NCBI GenBank assembly: GCA_003284215.1
Contig: QBVW01000004.1
Location: forward strand, 1-64,000
Source: SAR86 cluster bacterium AG-313-D11
GTDB taxonomy: Bacteria > Pseudomonadota > Gammaproteobacteria > Magnimaribacterales > D2472
Direction: 5' to 3'
Length of the DNA: 64,000 bases
A program made the translations under genes and the position numbers. This document shows positions 60,356-64,000 of this stretch, one piece after another; the stretch's first letter is position 1, and every line of letters begins with the position of its first letter. The notes under the pieces were generated by a model, which saw nothing but the letters and a program-made list of their open reading frames with translations, was not told the origin of the DNA and did not search any database.

Positions 60356-61108
60356 ATGTTAAAGAAAAACCTAGTAGTTCTTACTATGCTGACAAGCTTT
60401 GTCACCGCATCAGAGATGGAACTAGTTTTAGAAGTTGGAAGAGACAACACAGATCTTTCTGCTCAATCACAAGCAAAAATTGATACTACTGAGTCAGCTA
60501 CTGACAAACTAATTAATGAGTTTAAAGTTGTTTCAAAGCAAGTTGAGGGATTGAAACTGTATAACGCTCAAAAAAGAATTCAAATACAAGCTCAGCTTGA
60601 TTTAATGGATAAATATGATGAACAGCTTATTCAAGTTGTTGTTATGCAAAGACAAATTCCGCCTCTTGCTCAAAGGATGTTAGAAGGTCTTGAAAAGTAT
60701 GTCAGTCTTGATACTCCTTTTCACATAGAAGAAAGGAAACAAAGACTTGATCTTGTGAGAGCATCATTATCCAATCCAAAGGTTACCGCTTCTGAGCAAG
60801 TTAGACAGATTTTAGAGGCTTACAATATTGAAGCTGAATATGGTAGAAAGCTTGATGCATATGATGAAACAATTGTATTGGATGGCCAGGAAGTTGTTGT
60901 AAATATCTTAAGAGTTGGAAGACTCGGAATGTTCTTTCAAACCAAAGATGAAAGACAAACAGGCTACTATGATAACGAATTAGGCTCATGGGAAGAGCTT
61001 CCAGGTAGCTATAGAGTGCAGGTAAGAGATGGCATCAGAATGGCGCAAAAACTTGCGCCCATGGATATCATGATGTTGCCGGTTGTCTTTAGAGGAGATG
61101 CGTCATGA
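60356..61108 (+). CDS. DUF3450 periplasmic protein of the TonB operon
   Basis: The 250-residue product has a signal peptide (about 1-18) and a long coiled-coil region (about 40-120), then a beta-rich C-terminal domain (about 155-245) with LRVGRLGMFFQTKDERQTGYYD. DUF3450 proteins are always next to long ExbB/TolQ-like proteins and TonB in marine gammaproteobacteria, and probably help organise the energy-transfer complex. It has a GGGAG ribosome site and overlaps the next gene by 4 bases. Confidence 0.88.
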   Translation: MLKKNLVVLTMLTSFVTASEMELVLEVGRDNTDLSAQSQAKIDTTESATDKLINEFKVVSKQVEGLKLYNAQKRIQIQAQLDLMDKYDEQLIQVVVMQRQIPPLAQRMLEGLEKYVSLDTPFHIEERKQRLDLVRASLSNPKVTASEQVRQILEAYNIEAEYGRKLDAYDETIVLDGQEVVVNILRVGRLGMFFQTKDERQTGYYDNELGSWEELPGSYRVQVRDGIRMAQKLAPMDIMMLPVVFRGDAS

Positions 61109-62487
61109 AAAATCTAAATAAACTTTTTTTCACTCTTGCTGTCACTTTTTCTTTTGTGCTTGTCGCACAAGAAGACACTGAAGGAGAGCCAACTACAATA
61201 CAAGGTCTACTTCAACTGGTTGAGCAAGGCAGAATTTCAGAACAAAGCGTAAACGCTCAAAGAGAAGCAGATTTTTTAGCTAATAAAAATCAGCAAGCAG
61301 CCAAACTAGCAGCAGAAAAAAGAGAATTAGCCAGGCAAGAAAGAATTGCTGATGAGCTTGAAACGGAATATAAAAAGAATGATGCGATTCTAGTTGTTAA
61401 GGAAGCTGCTTATAAAAAAGAACTAGGTTCTTTAGTTGAGCTTTTTGGTCACTTGCAGAGTTCTGCGGGAGAGGCTAGTGCCCTTTTTGCTGATTCCTTA
61501 ACTTCTGCTCAGTATGGAAGAGACAGAGAAACATTTTTAAATAATCTTTCTTCTAAAATGTCTAGCGCAACAGAACTTCCGACTATTAGAGAATTAGAAG
61601 GCCTATGGTATGAGCTTCAAAGAGAGATGGTTGCGGGCTCAGAAGTTGTTTCTTTCAATGCTAATGTTATTACTCTTGATGGTGAATCAGTAGAGTGTAG
61701 CGTCACCAGAGTCGGTCTCTATAATGCTATATGTGATGGCAAATATTTAGAATATATTGGTAGCAAAGGTCAATACGCGTTTCTAGGGAAACAACCTGAA
61801 GGTCGTTATGTTAGTTCAGCAAAAAAACTTTCTAAGGCTGATGTTGGTGAAGTTGTAAAGTTTGGAGTAGATCCTACTGGCCCTGTTGGCGGAAGCTTGC
61901 TAGCTAACCTAATTCAAAACCCAAGCTTAATGGAAAGAGTTAATCAGGGTAGAGAAGTTGGTTACATAATTATATTTGTTGGTATATTTGGTATAGCTAT
62001 AGCATTTTGGAAGTTATTTACTTTATATACTATGGGTGTTGCAGTAGCTAAACAGGCTAAATCTAAGACTCATGATAAATCTAATCCTTTGGGCAGAGTG
62101 CTTGCAGTTGGTGAAGAGCATATGGGCAAGGATATTGAAACACTTGAACTTCGCCTTGCAGAAGCAATAATGGCTGAAAGACCAGCGATTGAGAGGGGAA
62201 TTCCTGTTGTTAAAATTATATCAGTGGTAGCGCCACTGGCAGGACTGCTTGGAACTGTGACAGGTATGATTGTGACCTTCCAGCAGATTACCTTATTTGG
62301 TACTGGTGATCCTAAAATTATGGCTGGTGGTATTTCACAAGCTCTAGTTACAACTGTTTTAGGGCTGGTAGTTGCAATTCCAACAACACTTTTACACTCT
62401 TTTGCTAATTCATCTGCAAGAGGAATTATCAATGTTCTTGAAGAGCAAAGTACAGGAATTGTTGCAGAACACTCTGATTCAAAGTAA
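61105..62487 (+). CDS. Long MotA/TolQ/ExbB proton-channel protein (TtpC-like)
   Basis: The 460-residue product has a signal peptide (1-20), an extended periplasmic coiled coil (about 45-110), a beta-rich domain, and then the ExbB-type membrane domain (about 290-455) with helices at 288-310, 368-390 and 410-435. The conserved PLAGLLGTVTGMIVTFQQI is the TolQ/ExbB signature. The long N-terminus matches TtpC of the Vibrio TonB2 system, thought to link the motor to TonB. Confidence 0.9.
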   Translation: MKNLNKLFFTLAVTFSFVLVAQEDTEGEPTTIQGLLQLVEQGRISEQSVNAQREADFLANKNQQAAKLAAEKRELARQERIADELETEYKKNDAILVVKEAAYKKELGSLVELFGHLQSSAGEASALFADSLTSAQYGRDRETFLNNLSSKMSSATELPTIRELEGLWYELQREMVAGSEVVSFNANVITLDGESVECSVTRVGLYNAICDGKYLEYIGSKGQYAFLGKQPEGRYVSSAKKLSKADVGEVVKFGVDPTGPVGGSLLANLIQNPSLMERVNQGREVGYIIIFVGIFGIAIAFWKLFTLYTMGVAVAKQAKSKTHDKSNPLGRVLAVGEEHMGKDIETLELRLAEAIMAERPAIERGIPVVKIISVVAPLAGLLGTVTGMIVTFQQITLFGTGDPKIMAGGISQALVTTVLGLVVAIPTTLLHSFANSSARGIINVLEEQSTGIVAEHSDSK

Positions 62488-62494
62488 TTAGATA

Positions 62495-63019
62495 ATGTTT
62501 TACGCAATTACTGAAGCATTTAACACCCTCAGAGACTTTATGTCTGCTGGGGGAAGTGTTTTATGGCTAATTGCTATTCTAGCTGCGTTTATGTGGGCAA
62601 TTATTTTAGAGAGAATTTGGTATTTTAATGCTGGTCATCAGCTCTATATGACATCCTTAAAAGTAGAATGGGAGTCTATCGAAGATCATTCAACTTGGAA
62701 AGCCGAGCAAATTAAAGAAAAGCTTATCTCTCAAGCAAAAATTGAAGTAAACAAATATCTTTCGCTTGTTAATACATGTGTTGCATTAGCTCCTCTTTTC
62801 GGATTGCTTGGAACTGTAACTGGAATGATTGAGGTCTTCCAAGTAATGGCATTTACTGGGGGTGGTGATGCAAGATCAATGGCTGGTGGTGTTTCTAAGG
62901 CTACACTTCCAACTATGGCTGGTATGACAACTGCTCTTTCTGGAGTCTTTGCCACCATATATCTAAATTCAGCAAGAAACAGAGAAGAATTATTAATTAA
63001 AGATACAATTAAAAGTTAA
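62495..63019 (+). CDS. exbB: Proton-channel protein ExbB/TolQ-type
   Basis: The 174-residue channel subunit has three membrane helices and the signature CVALAPLFGLLGTVTGMIEVF with GGVSKATLPTMAG. It works with ExbD to turn the proton gradient into movement of TonB. It lies 7 bases after the TtpC-like gene and 12 bases before exbD. Confidence 0.92.
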   Translation: MFYAITEAFNTLRDFMSAGGSVLWLIAILAAFMWAIILERIWYFNAGHQLYMTSLKVEWESIEDHSTWKAEQIKEKLISQAKIEVNKYLSLVNTCVALAPLFGLLGTVTGMIEVFQVMAFTGGGDARSMAGGVSKATLPTMAGMTTALSGVFATIYLNSARNREELLIKDTIKS

Positions 63020-63031
63020 TAGGAGAATATT

Positions 63032-63442
63032 GTGAGAAGAAACGCTATTTCAAGTGCAGTCCAAGAGGAAGAAGCAGAAATTAATATGACCCCGATGCTT
63101 GATGTCGTATTTATCATGCTGATTTTTTTTATTGTTACAGCAAATTTTATCAAAGAACCTGGCTTAGAAATTAATAGACCAGAATCTAATACATCCGAAA
63201 CTCAAGAGAATGCAGCAATTCTAATTGCAGTCGGAGCATCTGGTGAAATATGGATGGATGGAAGAAGAATTGATGCAAGGCAAGTTAAAGCTAATGTGGT
63301 TAAATTGCTTGCTGATAATCCTCAAGGGTCTGTCGTAATTCAGGCAGATGAAAAAGCTGAGGCAGATACTATAATTAAAGTTATGGATGGCTCGAGAGAG
63401 GCAGGCGTATATAACATCTCACTTGCATCTGAGCCTAAATAG
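63032..63442 (+). CDS. exbD: Biopolymer transport protein ExbD
   Basis: The 136-residue subunit has one N-terminal membrane helix (about 23-41) with the essential Asp in NMTPMLDVVFIMLIFF and a periplasmic peptidoglycan-binding-like domain. The start is GTG at 63032, with AGGAG 9 bases before. It is followed 8 bases later by tonB. Confidence 0.93.
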   Translation: MRRNAISSAVQEEEAEINMTPMLDVVFIMLIFFIVTANFIKEPGLEINRPESNTSETQENAAILIAVGASGEIWMDGRRIDARQVKANVVKLLADNPQGSVVIQADEKAEADTIIKVMDGSREAGVYNISLASEPK

Positions 63443-63450
63443 AGAATAAA

Positions 63451-64000
63451 TTGAATACTGCTGCAAATAGCATAAATTCCTTCAACCAAACTATCTCAAA
63501 GGTTTTTGGTCCAATTGCAGCGTTATATCTAAAAGCATTTAACTATAATAAATATCTGGCAGGCTCAGGGTTTGCAGCATTTATTACCCTCGGCTTATTC
63601 TTTCTTATGGTTGCTTTAATTAACCTGGGTGACAATTCTATTCCAACTGATAATTCAAGGAAACTTGGTGACGTTATCATGCCTGATAGAGACATTGACA
63701 CAATGTTTGACGATGTTGAAAAACCAGAAGAGCCTGAAGAGCAACCTGAAGATATAGCTCAGCCCGAACTAGATCTTGCTCCCCTTACTGGCGTTGATGT
63801 TAGTCTGCCAAAACCAAAAGCTAATTTTGCAGGCAGTGGTTCATTTTTTAGAGATGGTGAGTACATACCATTATTTAAAGTTACGCCTATCTATCCAAGG
63901 AGAGCGCAAGAGCGAGGAATAATGGGCTATGCAATTGTTGCATTTACAATTACTGAAACTGGAACAGTAGAAAACGCAGAGCCTCTAGAGGGTGCGTGTG
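63451..64000 (+). CDS. tonB: TonB energy-transducing protein, 3' end cut by the window
   Basis: The partial ORF reads 183 residues from a TTG at 63451. It has a membrane helix (about 43-60), a Pro/Glu-rich linker (KPEEPEEQPED) and the start of the TonB C-terminal domain, PIYPRRAQERGIMGYAIVAFT. The linker is acidic and short compared with typical TonB Pro/Lys-rich linkers. The gene continues past 64000. TtpC, ExbB, ExbD and TonB together power TonB-dependent receptors. Confidence 0.9.
   Translation, partial: MNTAANSINSFNQTISKVFGPIAALYLKAFNYNKYLAGSGFAAFITLGLFFLMVALINLGDNSIPTDNSRKLGDVIMPDRDIDTMFDDVEKPEEPEEQPEDIAQPELDLAPLTGVDVSLPKPKANFAGSGSFFRDGEYIPLFKVTPIYPRRAQERGIMGYAIVAFTITETGTVENAEPLEGAC

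Overview
The window looks like the chromosome of an AT-rich, oligotrophic marine gammaproteobacterium, possibly of the SAR86 type. The grounds are tiny intergenic gaps, AT-rich codon use, the run yggS-proC-yggT-metX-metW-rdgB-hemW with trmB beyond it (a gene order I know from Pseudomonas-like gammaproteobacteria), a TonB operon of the DUF3450/TolQ/ExbB/ExbD type, and many small membrane or secreted proteins. The lineage is an inference; no rRNA or tRNA gene was seen. No stretch longer than 300 bases lacks a gene.

Region 1 (1-4090) is the accessory part. It opens with the 3' end of a probable serine recombinase. Five copies of a near-palindromic site of up to 57 bp follow, at 313, 803, 2012, 3651 and 4035. 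The copies separate short cargo segments: a secreted Cys protein, an XRE regulator with two membrane proteins, a higher-GC small membrane-anchored protein, an aminotransferase, and a two-helix membrane protein. This resembles a cassette array, but the site does not match integron attC and no tyrosine integrase is seen. It is the best candidate here for an undescribed system.

Region 2 (4100-31600) is mostly single enzymes and short operons. It holds a YugP-like metallopeptidase and two homocysteine S-methyltransferases, one behind a structured leader and one behind a probable SAM-II riboswitch. It also has glyoxalase II preceded by a 14-codon ORF with eight Cys codons, a periplasmic MsrA-thioredoxin-MsrB fusion, and lipid genes (psd, pssA, acyltransferase, sterol-desaturase-like). 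An Nramp-like transporter and several hydrolases follow. The region ends with a divergent pair, a Skp1-GlcNAc-transferase-like glycosyltransferase and a prolyl-4-hydroxylase-like protein, that suggests modification of hydroxyproline.

Region 3 (31600-49260) has an RpiR/HexR-like regulator, uvrD-dctP-lipB-lipA, a CsgG/DUF4810/DUF799 lipoprotein operon with a divergent winged-helix regulator, TRAP permeases dctQM, yaaA, a crotonase, an e(P4)-like phosphatase, cysQ, rpoH, and a trmB gene with no ATG, GTG or TTG start.

Region 4 (49250-57440, minus strand) is a tightly packed ten-gene run: efp, argS, a SPOR-domain protein, yggS, proC, yggT, metX, metW, rdgB, hemW. Region 5 (57480-64000) has an ACE-like M2 peptidase lipoprotein, a DUF1295 membrane protein, and the TonB energy-transduction operon, whose tonB gene runs off the window.

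Metabolically, metX/metW make activated homoserine, and the two homocysteine methyltransferases can close methionine synthesis with small methylated donors. The leader RNAs in front of both suggest feedback control.
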